A DNA stretch of 64,000 nt, taken from positions 124,001 through 188,000 of the forward strand of contig NZ_MZGS01000028.1 in NCBI RefSeq assembly GCF_003111625.1, read 5' to 3'. The stretch is from Methanobrevibacter thaueri (GTDB taxonomy: Archaea > Methanobacteriota > Methanobacteria > Methanobacteriales > Methanobacteriaceae). Every line of letters starts with the position of its first letter. Position 1 is the stretch's first letter. Shown here in pieces: positions 56,744 through 64,000 of the stretch. A program made the translations under genes and the position numbers. The notes under the pieces are model-generated. The model had not been told where the DNA came from. It worked only from the letters and a program-made list of their open reading frames with translations, and did not search any database.

Positions 56744-57616
56744 TTGACTAGTGAAAATTCCCAATCCTTATCCAAGGTAACTAAAAGCATTTTAAATCAG
56801 AATGGGATAAAGTTAAACAAAAACCTTGGTCAGAACTATTTGATTGACAAGAACAAGCGTGACCAGATTGTTGGCTTTGGAAACATCTCCAAGGAGGACG
56901 TCATTCTGGAAATTGGAAGCGGAATTGGGACACTGACAATTGAACTTGCCAAAAAAGCTGAAAGGGTAATAGCCATTGAACAGGACACCAAGATTTGTGA
57001 AATACTGGCTAGACGACTTAAAGAAGAAAAAATCGATAATGTAGAACTGATAAACGATGATGCGCTAAAAGTGGATTTTCCACCTTTTAACAAAATCATC
57101 TCCAACCTACCTTATCAGATTTCATCACCTATTACTTTTAAATTTCTTGACTATGATTTTGACCTTGCCATATTGATGTATCAGAAGGAATTCGCAGACC
57201 GCATGAACGGGAAAGTCGGCACCAAGGATTATTCAAGGCTTTCCGCAATGCTTTATTTTAAATGTGACGTTGAAAAGCTGACCGATGTCAGCTGCGAAAG
57301 CTTTATTCCAAAGCCTCAAATCGATTCAACTGTCGTTAAATTGACCCCTAAGGAAAATAAGATTTCAGATGATGATTTCGAGACATATTCAAAATTTACA
57401 AAGGCGCTATTCCAGCACAGGAACAAGAAAATCAGAAATGCACTGATTGACTCCAGACACATAATAAGTGGAATAGACAAGAAAGTGCTGAAAAGGAACC
57501 TGAACGAGATTGAGGATGAAAGACTCATTGAATACCTTAAAAAAAGGGTTGTCGTGCTTGATCCGGAGGAAATATTATTTATATCAAGGGAATTGAAGCC
57601 CGCTTTTGAAGAGTAG
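56744..57616 (+). CDS. ksgA: rRNA adenine N6,N6-dimethyltransferase KsgA/Dim1
   Basis: 290 aa with a TTG start at 56744, preceded by AAGTGAT; it begins 8 bases after the DUF655 stop. SAM-binding LGQNYLIDKNKRD, LEIGSGIGTLTIELA, the adenine site NLPYQISSPITFKFL and FIPKPQIDSTVVKL are diagnostic. It dimethylates two adjacent adenines in helix 45 of 16S rRNA in late 30S assembly. Confidence 0.96.
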   Translation: MTSENSQSLSKVTKSILNQNGIKLNKNLGQNYLIDKNKRDQIVGFGNISKEDVILEIGSGIGTLTIELAKKAERVIAIEQDTKICEILARRLKEEKIDNVELINDDALKVDFPPFNKIISNLPYQISSPITFKFLDYDFDLAILMYQKEFADRMNGKVGTKDYSRLSAMLYFKCDVEKLTDVSCESFIPKPQIDSTVVKLTPKENKISDDDFETYSKFTKALFQHRNKKIRNALIDSRHIISGIDKKVLKRNLNEIEDERLIEYLKKRVVVLDPEEILFISRELKPAFEE

Positions 57617-57622
57617 ATACTT

Positions 57623-58207
57623 ATGCCTGATTTTATAATTAATACCCATGAGAATGTGTATGTTCCGGCCGAGGACAGTTATCTGTTAGCTGAAAATCTG
57701 GAGATAAAGGAAGGTCAAAGCGTTTTGGAAATCGGTACCGGTTCAGGGATAGTTGCGATGTATGCATCAAGGCTAACCGACAAGATCACCGTGAGCGACA
57801 TCAACTTTGATGCATGTGAGCTTGCGCGAAAAAACTTTGAGGCTAACAACATTGAAAACATTGAAATTCTTTTCGGCAACATGTTTGAGCCCGTCGAAAA
57901 CAGAAAGTTTGACGTGATTCTATTCAACACTCCATATCTGCCGACCGAAGATGATGAAGTTATTGATGACACCATAAATTATGCGTTTGATGGTGGATTA
58001 AATGGTAGGAAGGTTATTGACTTATTTTTAAATGAAGTGGGAAATCATTTAAATGATGGAGGAATTGTCCAGATGATTCAGTCCTCGCTTTCGGGCAATG
58101 AGGAAACATTGGAAAAACTGGACAGTCTGGGATTCATTGCCGAAATTAAGGCATCTGAACATTTCTTTTTTGAAGACATAACATTAATTAATGCTTACAA
58201 AATTTAA
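57623..58207 (+). CDS. HemK2/Mtq2-like class I methyltransferase
   Basis: 194 aa. Rossmann motif LEIGTGSGIVAMYAS and the catalytic loop FNTPYLP, the NPPY-like motif in the NTPY form that the archaeal HemK2 branch uses. Family members methylate glutamine in the GGQ motif of release factor aRF1 with Trm112. Six bases after ksgA, so co-transcribed. Substrate is inferred from family. Confidence 0.9.
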   Translation: MPDFIINTHENVYVPAEDSYLLAENLEIKEGQSVLEIGTGSGIVAMYASRLTDKITVSDINFDACELARKNFEANNIENIEILFGNMFEPVENRKFDVILFNTPYLPTEDDEVIDDTINYAFDGGLNGRKVIDLFLNEVGNHLNDGGIVQMIQSSLSGNEETLEKLDSLGFIAEIKASEHFFFEDITLINAYKI

Positions 58208-58219
58208 AAAGGTGATATA

Positions 58220-58381
58220 ATGGAACAATGGAAAATATCAGTACTTACAGGTGTGGCTTTAATAATACTTGCATTGCTGTTTTCAGCCGTGAGAGGCACC
58301 ATCAGCATCTGGATGGCCTTGGTGATCATACTTGGTGTAGCTGATATTGCAATCGGATTATACCGAAAAAGTAAAGAATAG
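58220..58381 (+). CDS. Small two-helix membrane protein, unknown
   Basis: 53 aa with GGTGATAT upstream of the ATG at 58220, 12 bases after the HemK2 stop. Two hydrophobic helices (SVLTGVALIILALLF and SIWMALVIILGVADIAIGL) joined by a short AVRGT turn and a basic tail YRKSKE. Too short to assign, but the ribosome site, spacing and membrane pattern argue that it is real. It ends 5 bases before the dapF stop in convergent orientation. Confidence 0.75.
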   Translation: MEQWKISVLTGVALIILALLFSAVRGTISIWMALVIILGVADIAIGLYRKSKE

Positions 58382-58397
58382 AGAATTTAGAATTCTC
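58365..58397 (-). terminator. Stop-embedded hairpin terminator of lysA-dapF
   Basis: GAGAATT (58381-58387) with AATTCTC (58391-58397), 3-base loop, contains the dapF stop (58387-58389) and touches the stop of the facing small gene (58379-58381). The minus strand continues T-rich. Confidence 0.65.
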
Positions 58398-59247
58398 CAT
58401 CAAAAACAAGTTCTGCTGGGCCTTCCATGAAAGCGCCCAAAGCATTCTCTTTTTCATAAACTTGGAATTTCAAGTCTCCTCCAGGCAAGTGAAGTAGGAT
58501 ATTCTCATCAAACAAACCTAGTTTGTAGCCTGAAATAGCGGTTGAGGTTGCACCGGTTCCGCAGGCCAGAGTGATTCCAGCACCACGTTCCCAGGTAATC
58601 ATGCGACCCTCGTTTTTAGATATGACTTCAACGAAGTGAACGTTGATCTTTTCAGGAAACACCTCATGTGCCTCGATGGCAGGTCCGTACTTGTTGATGT
58701 CAACGTCATCCACATTGTCAACGAATATTATTGCGTGAGGGTTTCCGACGCTGATTGCTGTGACATTGAATGTGGTGTCAATGACTTCCAATTCACCATC
58801 CAGGAATTCCTCCTTATCGCAGGTCATCGGTATTTCAGGTGTCTTGAATGTTGAAAGTCCCATATCCACCTTGAACAGTACAGGTTCATCATCTTCCAGG
58901 GTGATTTCAATTGTCTTGATTCCTGCCCTTGTCTCAACAGTCATCTTTTCCTGTTTTAAAATACCCTTTCTGTATACGAAGTCACCGAAACATCTGATAC
59001 CGTTTCCGCACATTTCGGCTTCGCTGCCGTCAGGATTGAACATTCTGTATCCGATGTCAGCCACCTTGGAAGGTTCTACGAACAGCACTCCGTCACCGCC
59101 GACACCGAAGTTTCTGTGGCACAATATCCTGCATGCCTCAGGCTTGTCCTCTTCAGGTATGACTTCCCCATCGAACTCATTGATGATTGGGAAATCATTG
59201 CCTATTCCGTGCATTTTTGAAAATTTTAATCCTTTTAAATCTACCAT
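58387..59247 (-). CDS. dapF: Diaminopimelate epimerase
   Basis: 286 aa from the ATG at 59245-59247 (MVDLKGLKFSKMHGIGNDF); an earlier TTG is unsupported. The two catalytic cysteines are in AEMCGNGIRC and LACGTGATSTA. It turns LL- into meso-diaminopimelate, substrate of the LysA encoded just upstream, in lysine synthesis. Methanobacteriales do not use diaminopimelate in their wall polymer. lysA lies 10 bases upstream in the same unit. Confidence 0.96.
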   Translation of the reverse strand: MVDLKGLKFSKMHGIGNDFPIINEFDGEVIPEEDKPEACRILCHRNFGVGGDGVLFVEPSKVADIGYRMFNPDGSEAEMCGNGIRCFGDFVYRKGILKQEKMTVETRAGIKTIEITLEDDEPVLFKVDMGLSTFKTPEIPMTCDKEEFLDGELEVIDTTFNVTAISVGNPHAIIFVDNVDDVDINKYGPAIEAHEVFPEKINVHFVEVISKNEGRMITWERGAGITLACGTGATSTAISGYKLGLFDENILLHLPGGDLKFQVYEKENALGAFMEGPAELVFDGEF

Positions 59248-59257
59248 AATAATCAAC

Positions 59258-60541
59258 TTATTTTAAGTGTGGTGGAATGCTTTGCTGTGCGTATAAGTCT
59301 TCGAATGTTTGTCTTTCACGTACTACATTGCATTCGCCGTCAGTTACCAATACTTCTGCAGCCAATGGTCTTGAGTTGTAGTTTGAAGACATTGTAAATC
59401 CGTATGCACCTGCATTTAGGATACCCAATACGTCTCCTTCTTCCACATCAGGCATTGGCCTGTCACGTGCGAAAAGGTCTCCTGATTCACATACGTTACC
59501 TGCAATATCCACTTCCTGGGTCATTGGAGCATCCATTTTGCTTGCATCGACAATGTGGTGGTATGAGTCATACATTGCAGGCCTTAAGAGAGTGTGGAAA
59601 CCAGCATCTACACCGATGAATTTTCTGTAGCTTTGTTTTATGCTGTTGACTGTTACCAATAGCACACATGCATCGGCAACTATGAATCTTCCAGGTTCCA
59701 AATACATTGTAGGGTTGCCCATGTCATATTGTTCGAGTTTTTCTTTAAAGAGTCCCACATTGACTTCAGCGAATTTATCCAAGTCCACAACGTTTTCTTC
59801 AGGAGTATATGGAACGCCAACTCCTCCACCGAAGTCGACGAATTCGAAGTCTATTCCTGCTTCCTGGTGGACTTTTCCCGCAATGTCCATGGTTGATTCG
59901 ATAGCCAGTTTAAATGGTTCAGGGTCCAGGATACCTGATCCGATGTGGGAGTGCATACCGATTGGATTGAATCCTAACTCTTTAGCCATTTCATAAACTT
60001 CAACAGCCTCATTGTCCATGATACCGAATTTACTCATCACTCCACCGGTGATACAGTGGTCGTGGTGTCCGGCACCGACCATTGGGTTTACCCTGAATGA
60101 TATTTTCAATCCTTCAGGATCGACTACTTTTGAAAGCCTTTTGAGTGCGGACACTGAATCGATGTTTAGGACCGCACCTTGATCGTGAACGAATTTCAAC
60201 TCGTCATTGGTAATGTTGTTACCTGTAAATAGGATTCTGTCACCTGAAAATCCGATCATTTTTGAAGTGTAGACCTCTCCAGGTGAAACGGCATCAATAC
60301 AACAACCTTCACTTTCCAATATTTTCATCACTGCAAGGTTGGTATTGGCTTTACATGCATAAAACACTTTAAAGTCAGGGTAATATTTTGAGAAAGCTGA
60401 GTAAAATCTGTTATAGTTATCTCTAATTCTTGCCTCGTCAATCACATAGGTTGGAGTTCCGAACTCTTCTGCAATGTCTACAGCATCGGCTCCACCAATG
60501 TCCAAGTGGTTTTTGTCATTTACTTTAATATTTAAATCCAT
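59258..60541 (-). CDS. lysA: Diaminopimelate decarboxylase
   Basis: 427 aa, fold-type III PLP enzyme. PLP lysine in FYACKANTN near 61-69, [20 protein letters not shown], and the C-terminal [14 protein letters not shown] with the substrate Cys. It makes lysine from meso-DAP. AGGAGTTTAAATT precedes the ATG. First gene of the lysA-dapF unit. Confidence 0.96.
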   Translation of the reverse strand: MDLNIKVNDKNHLDIGGADAVDIAEEFGTPTYVIDEARIRDNYNRFYSAFSKYYPDFKVFYACKANTNLAVMKILESEGCCIDAVSPGEVYTSKMIGFSGDRILFTGNNITNDELKFVHDQGAVLNIDSVSALKRLSKVVDPEGLKISFRVNPMVGAGHHDHCITGGVMSKFGIMDNEAVEVYEMAKELGFNPIGMHSHIGSGILDPEPFKLAIESTMDIAGKVHQEAGIDFEFVDFGGGVGVPYTPEENVVDLDKFAEVNVGLFKEKLEQYDMGNPTMYLEPGRFIVADACVLLVTVNSIKQSYRKFIGVDAGFHTLLRPAMYDSYHHIVDASKMDAPMTQEVDIAGNVCESGDLFARDRPMPDVEEGDVLGILNAGAYGFTMSSNYNSRPLAAEVLVTDGECNVVRERQTFEDLYAQQSIPPHLK

Positions 60542-60670
60542 AATTTAAACTCCTAAAAAAGTTTCATTATGCTTATAGTTATTGATTTGTTTTTATTTAA
60601 AACTAATTAAGGAAATGATTTTGCCGGTAAATGAAAAAATGTTTAAAAAATAGAGATTAAAGCTATAATT

Positions 60671-61075
60671 ATGAAAAGAGGTTATGGACTTACAGTGCGC
60701 GGAGTTATAAAAAACAGTGATAGGGAAATCCTATTCCTGAAAAGGCATCCGAAAAGTAGAACAGACCCTGAAATGTGGGAACTGCCTGGTGGCAAGGTTG
60801 AAAAGGGAGAGCATTTTGCAGATGCACTTGTTCGTGAGATTAAAGAGGAAACAGGATTGGACGTTACTGTAGGGGACTTCTGTGAAGCCATTCAAAACGA
60901 TTACTCTCATAAGCGAACTGTGCAGCTCATGATGTATCTAGATGATGTTGAAGGCGCTGTAGAAATCAGCGAAGAGCACACCGAGTACATGTGGGCTTCA
61001 ATTGAAAAAATAAAAGGGATGGAGATTTCAACTTCCTTGAAAAAACTCTTGAAAAAAAGAAATTATGAGCTTTAG
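60671..61075 (+). CDS. NUDIX hydrolase
   Basis: 134 aa. The Nudix box is intact: GGKVEKGEHFADALVREIKEETGLDV (in outline GX5EX7REUXEEXGU) near residues 38-63. Likely a dNTP or dinucleotide pyrophosphatase, in the manner of MutT; no substrate can be assigned. No obvious ribosome site. The stop overlaps argD's by four bases on the opposite strand. Confidence 0.88.
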   Translation: MKRGYGLTVRGVIKNSDREILFLKRHPKSRTDPEMWELPGGKVEKGEHFADALVREIKEETGLDVTVGDFCEAIQNDYSHKRTVQLMMYLDDVEGAVEISEEHTEYMWASIEKIKGMEISTSLKKLLKKRNYEL

Positions 61076-61092
61076 AGTATTTCATCTAAAGC
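61069..61092. terminator. Shared convergent hairpin at the NUDIX and argD stops
   Basis: GCTTTAGA (61069-61076) with TCTAAAGC (61085-61092), loop of 8, covers the NUDIX stop (61073-61075) and argD stop (61072-61074). TTTT follows on the plus strand. Confidence 0.6.
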
Positions 61093-62232
61093 TTTTACAA
61101 ACTTGTCAATATCTGCTTTTGTGATTGTCAATGGTGGGACGAACCTTAAAACCTTGTCCGCAGTGCAGTTGATTAGGAATCCTGCTTCGCGGAGTTTGTC
61201 AACGTATTCTGCTCCAGGTTTGGTTAGCTCAATACCGACCATCAAACCTTTACCACGCACATCAGCGATAATGTCCTTATCTAGTTTTTTAAGCTCTTCA
61301 ATGAAGTAATCGCCGACTTCATTAACATTGTCAAGGAGGTTTTCCTCTTCAAAAGCATCCAAGACCGCATTTGCGGCTGCTGCAACCAATGGTCCTCCAC
61401 CGAAGGTTGTTCCATGGTCACCTGGCACGAATGCACCGGCCACCTTTTCGGTTGCAAGGATTGCACCCATTGGGACTCCTCCACCGATTCCCTTAGCCAT
61501 TGTCATTATGTCAGGCTTTACATCGAAGAGTTCATGAGCGAAGAGTGTTCCGCATCTTCCGAAACCTGTCTGTACCTCATCGACAATGAAAACAATGTCT
61601 TTTTCATGACAGATTTCTTCAATTTGCTTCAAGTAGTCGATATCAGGAACGTTCACTCCACCTTCACCTTGGATAGGCTCTACGATGATAGCTGCTGTAT
61701 TTTCAGTGATTGCCTCTTTGATTGCGTCAATATCATTGTATGGCACATTGATGAAACCTTTTGGCAAAATGCACTTGAATGGCTCATGATAATGTTCATG
61801 CCCTGTTGCAGCAAGGGTCATTATGGTCCTTCCGTGGAATGACTCGACGGTTGAGATTACCTCGCTTTTTCCAGTGTATTTTACAGCCAGCTTAATAGCT
61901 CCCTCATTTGCCTCAGCACCACTGTTTGCGTAAAAGATTCTATCGAAACTGGTTTTGTCGACCAATCTTTTGGCATAGATTAAGGCAGGCTCGTTGTAGT
62001 AGATGCTTGAAATGTGTATCAGCTTTTCAGCCTGATCCTGGATTGCCTTAACAAGTGCTGGGTGATTGTGGCCTAAGCAGTTGACCGCAATTCCTGCAAA
62101 CATGTCAATGTATTCTTTTCCATCTATATCCCATACTTTAACACCTTCCCCGTGATCAAGTACGATTGGTTGTCTGGTGAAAGTGTTTATGAAATAATCA
62201 TCTTCAATCTTAATTAATTCCTGAGTGTTCAT
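61072..62232 (-). CDS. argD: Acetylornithine aminotransferase
   Basis: 386 aa from the ATG at 62230-62232 (MNTQELIKIEDDYF), with GGAG upstream; the longer frame is not supported. Class III aminotransferase: NSGAEANEGAIKLA, FHGRTIMTLAATG, DEVQTGFGRCG and PLP lysine in MTMAKGIGGGVPMGA. It converts N-acetylglutamate semialdehyde to N-acetylornithine in arginine synthesis; a related role with succinyl-DAP is possible for such enzymes. Confidence 0.95.
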   Translation of the reverse strand: MNTQELIKIEDDYFINTFTRQPIVLDHGEGVKVWDIDGKEYIDMFAGIAVNCLGHNHPALVKAIQDQAEKLIHISSIYYNEPALIYAKRLVDKTSFDRIFYANSGAEANEGAIKLAVKYTGKSEVISTVESFHGRTIMTLAATGHEHYHEPFKCILPKGFINVPYNDIDAIKEAITENTAAIIVEPIQGEGGVNVPDIDYLKQIEEICHEKDIVFIVDEVQTGFGRCGTLFAHELFDVKPDIMTMAKGIGGGVPMGAILATEKVAGAFVPGDHGTTFGGGPLVAAAANAVLDAFEEENLLDNVNEVGDYFIEELKKLDKDIIADVRGKGLMVGIELTKPGAEYVDKLREAGFLINCTADKVLRFVPPLTITKADIDKFVKALDEIL

Positions 62233-62303
62233 AATAATCTCCATAAAGTATTTAATCAACAATATTTATAGTAATAGTATTATTTAAAAATATAGGTGAT
62301 AAA

Positions 62304-62735
62304 ATGAAAGTAGCAACTATTGAAACTGATAAAGGGAACATTGTTCTCGAATTATACCCAAATGAAGCACCTGGAACCGTAGCAAACTTTGAAAAATTAA
62401 TCAAGGAAGGATTCTACGATGGACTAACATTCCACAGGGTAATTCCAAACTTCGTGATTCAAGGCGGATGCCCTATCGGAAACGGTACCGGAGGCCCAGG
62501 TTACACAATCAAATGTGAAACCGAAGGAAACCCACACAGACACGGAACTGGCGCATTATCCATGGCACACGCAGGTAAAGACACCGGTGGAAGCCAATTC
62601 TTCATCACCCACTGCCCACAACCACACTTAGACGGCGTTCACACAGTATTCGGTCAAGTAATTGAAGGCCAAGACGTTGTAAATGCCATCCAACAGGGCG
62701 ACGTAATGAACAAAGTGACCATTGAAGAAAGATAA
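62304..62735 (+). CDS. Peptidyl-prolyl cis-trans isomerase, cyclophilin type
   Basis: 143 aa, a short prokaryotic cyclophilin. [27 protein letters not shown] and [23 protein letters not shown] (in outline) contain the active-site Arg, Phe, Gln and His. Cytoplasmic, with no signal. AGGTGAT precedes the ATG; the gene is alone and ends in a hairpin. Confidence 0.96.
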   Translation: MKVATIETDKGNIVLELYPNEAPGTVANFEKLIKEGFYDGLTFHRVIPNFVIQGGCPIGNGTGGPGYTIKCETEGNPHRHGTGALSMAHAGKDTGGSQFFITHCPQPHLDGVHTVFGQVIEGQDVVNAIQQGDVMNKVTIEER

Positions 62736-62757
62736 TTTTTATCTTTCAACTTCTTTT
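62727..62757 (+). terminator. Stop-embedded hairpin terminator of the cyclophilin gene
   Basis: GAAAGATAA (62727-62735) with TTATCTTTC (62739-62747), 3-base loop, ends its 5' arm exactly at the stop codon (62733-62735). A T-rich tract follows. Confidence 0.72.
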
Positions 62758-63116
62758 TTATTTTTACTGATTTTAATTTACTTAAACAGCTTTTAAGGAA
62801 AAAGTTGTATGATTTTGAAAAATTGTTCCCATTTAAAACTGCGTATTTTAAATATCAAGAACTCCATACTCTTTAATTAACCAAATGGCCCAAATCCGAA
62901 CATTGAATATGCACCACATTATTTGCGAAAATCGGATTTTAAAAAAATTTACAGAACCATTGAAATATTTATTCGAACATATAATCTTTTATTTTAGATT
63001 TAACAGAAATTTTACAATCTTAAAGCAAAATTGACTCATATAAATATGTAAAAATTTAAATACCGATTAAAACAAAGAGTAATTTGAATTTAAATAAAAT
63101 TTAGGAGGCCAATATT
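62758..63116. other. AT-rich region upstream of the last two-gene operon
   Basis: No gene visible. An inverted repeat AAATCCGA (62892-62899) / TCGGATTT (62932-62939) has a 32-base spacer. A half-site CGAACA (62974-62979) lies next to a TATA-like ATATAAT, resembling one arm of the nrdD operators. Another TATA-like stretch (AATTTAAATACC) is near 63052-63063. Confidence 0.4.
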
Positions 63117-63530
63117 ATGCAAAGGAATTACTCTCAAAGATTGGAAATGCAAATTCCACAAGAGAATGCATATACCGGACAGGAAATCATGTCAAAAAAG
63201 AATTTTACCATTGAAAAATTCCTAAAAAAGCATTTTAAATTTCCGTCTCGCAATTCTGATGAAATCAGTCAATTCATAATCATCGATAAGGAAATGGAAA
63301 AATTAATCCGTGATTTGCCTGAAGTTCTATCAAAAGAACTGCCATATTGCAAACTCACTCTTGATTTCATGAAAGAAACAGACCCGAATGAAAAAATTCT
63401 TGAAATAGTAATTTACTCTGATTTAGAATCTAAACGATTGCTTCAAAAAGAAGACCTGCTTTGTGATATGCTAATCGACAGATACCCTAAAACAACAATT
63501 GAGTACATAATTTTGGTGGAGACCTTATGA
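63117..63530 (+). CDS. Unknown 137-aa protein, first gene of a two-gene operon
   Basis: Starts at 63117 with a strong TTAGGAGGCC site. Function not recognised. The middle is helix-rich and charged (KNFTIEKFLKKHFKFP, FIIIDKEMEKLIRDLPEVLSKELP); the second half alternates strands and helices (KLTLDFMKETDPNEKILEIVIYSDLESKR in outline; TTIEYIILVE). An in-frame ATG at 63189 with AGGAAAT upstream is a second possible start. It overlaps the next gene by four bases (ATGA), so both proteins are likely made together. Confidence 0.75.
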   Translation: MQRNYSQRLEMQIPQENAYTGQEIMSKKNFTIEKFLKKHFKFPSRNSDEISQFIIIDKEMEKLIRDLPEVLSKELPYCKLTLDFMKETDPNEKILEIVIYSDLESKRLLQKEDLLCDMLIDRYPKTTIEYIILVETL

Positions 63531-63940
63531 AAAGCGATAATTTTGACTGGCACGAATATTATGAGCTTGCAAATAGCTTTTTGAATGAAGAAGATATTGC
63601 AAAATTAAGAACAGGAATGGGGAGATATTATTATTCCTCATTTTTAGAGTCTAGAGATTTTATTTTGGAAAACAACATATTTTTAAATCCATTCAATGAA
63701 AAAATCATGAAATCAACCTCCGGTAGAGTTCACCAGGAAACCAGATTCACATTTAAAAACCATCCAGATTTAAATAGGAATAATTCAGGTGCCAAAATAG
63801 CTCAAAGCCTTAATGTCTTAAGAAAATATCGAAATATGGTAGATTATGATTCTAAAAATCCTGAAAATATAAAACATGCATATGCCAGATGCCAAATGAA
63901 ATCTGAAAAGATATTTAATTTGCTTGATGAACTGAACTAA
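63527..63940 (+). CDS. HEPN-like protein, second gene of a two-gene operon
   Basis: 137 aa, mostly helical. SLNVLRKYRNMVDYD near residues 100-115 recalls the conserved HEPN core (R-N-x-x-D-Y-D, in place of R-x4-6-H), followed by a final long helix. HEPN proteins act as RNases or partners in toxin-antitoxin, abortive infection and other conflict systems. The usual catalytic His is not present, so activity is doubtful. The tail after the stop at 63940 shows nothing recognisable to the window end. Confidence 0.55.
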   Translation: MKSDNFDWHEYYELANSFLNEEDIAKLRTGMGRYYYSSFLESRDFILENNIFLNPFNEKIMKSTSGRVHQETRFTFKNHPDLNRNNSGAKIAQSLNVLRKYRNMVDYDSKNPENIKHAYARCQMKSEKIFNLLDELN

Positions 63941-64000
63941 GCATTTGACTTGATTCCAACAAACGAAGCGAACACTGACGCCAAGCACAAACCAACACAT

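Noticed and set aside
1-64000. CRISPR array, insertion sequence, prophage or rRNA
   Set aside because: No regularly spaced repeats, transposase, integrase, terminal repeats or rRNA signature seen on reading; the only sizeable duplicated DNA is the PfkB fragment.

Overview
This window reads as a chromosome segment of a methanogenic archaeon of the order Methanobacteriales, most probably Methanobrevibacter or a close relative. The evidence is the complete tungsten-type formylmethanofuran dehydrogenase operon (fwdHFGDBAC), an F420-type formate dehydrogenase operon with its transporter (fdhCAB), coenzyme B synthesis genes (aksA, aksD), PolD, class I lysyl-tRNA synthetase, archaeal TBP, NrpR, archaeal ribosomal proteins, and a very AT-rich, gene-dense layout. 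I see no rRNA, CRISPR array, insertion sequence or prophage. There is one tRNA, and it is intron-bearing.

Layout. 1-8.7 kb is mostly on the minus strand: rps19e (cut by the window edge), a YhbY-like protein and RNase P component 4; an AK6-type kinase with a DRG GTPase; a Cna-B surface protein; the oligosaccharyltransferase AglB; and topoisomerase I. 8.8-12.4 kb holds a glycosyltransferase, a small zinc protein, a phosphoserine phosphatase fused to a long coiled coil, and TBP. 12.8-17.4 kb (plus) holds a CYTH protein, aksA-aksD, a chorismate lyase and FEN1. 17.4-24.9 kb has ahcY, tRNA-Met(CAU), an aldo/keto reductase, glnA with two NrpR-type operators, nrpR itself and two paralogous 96-aa proteins. 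24.9-41.1 kb is a molybdopterin/C1 island: fwd operon, mobB-moaA, fdhCAB, fdhD, hxlB and a ModE-like regulator. 41.2-45.3 kb has a PfkB kinase, thiC, a truncated second copy of the kinase, and a BASS transporter. 45.4-52.5 kb has lysS, a GNAT-like protein, a yeast-type cytosine deaminase, a coiled-coil protein and PolD large subunit. 52.7-64 kb has nrdD, the rpl21e-rpoF-DUF655-ksgA-hemK2 cluster, dapF-lysA, a NUDIX protein, argD, a cyclophilin and an unknown two-gene operon with a HEPN-like member.

How the genes work together. The fwd and fdh enzymes both need a metal bound to molybdopterin guanine dinucleotide. The cofactor genes mobB and moaA, the FdhD sulfurtransferase and a ModE-like regulator lie among them. 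glnA and its presumed repressor NrpR are adjacent and the operators are visible. Lysine (lysA, dapF), arginine (argD), coenzyme B (aksA, aksD) and probably methanopterin (chorismate lyase) synthesis are also represented.

Main observations. (1) At about 17 transcription-unit ends a perfect hairpin contains the stop codon and is usually followed by a T-rich run; junctions inside operons lack it. (2) The promoters of nrdD and of one 96-aa protein share a TGTTCG-N8-CGAACA type palindrome directly against a TATA box, so a common unknown regulator is likely. (3) Two identical 19-bp palindromes lie in the fwdH-mobB intergenic region, with a degenerate third copy. (4) A truncated, selectively constrained duplicate of a PfkB kinase sits on the far side of thiC. 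(5) A two-gene operon with a HEPN-like protein is the best candidate for an undescribed small system, but its function cannot be read from the sequence.
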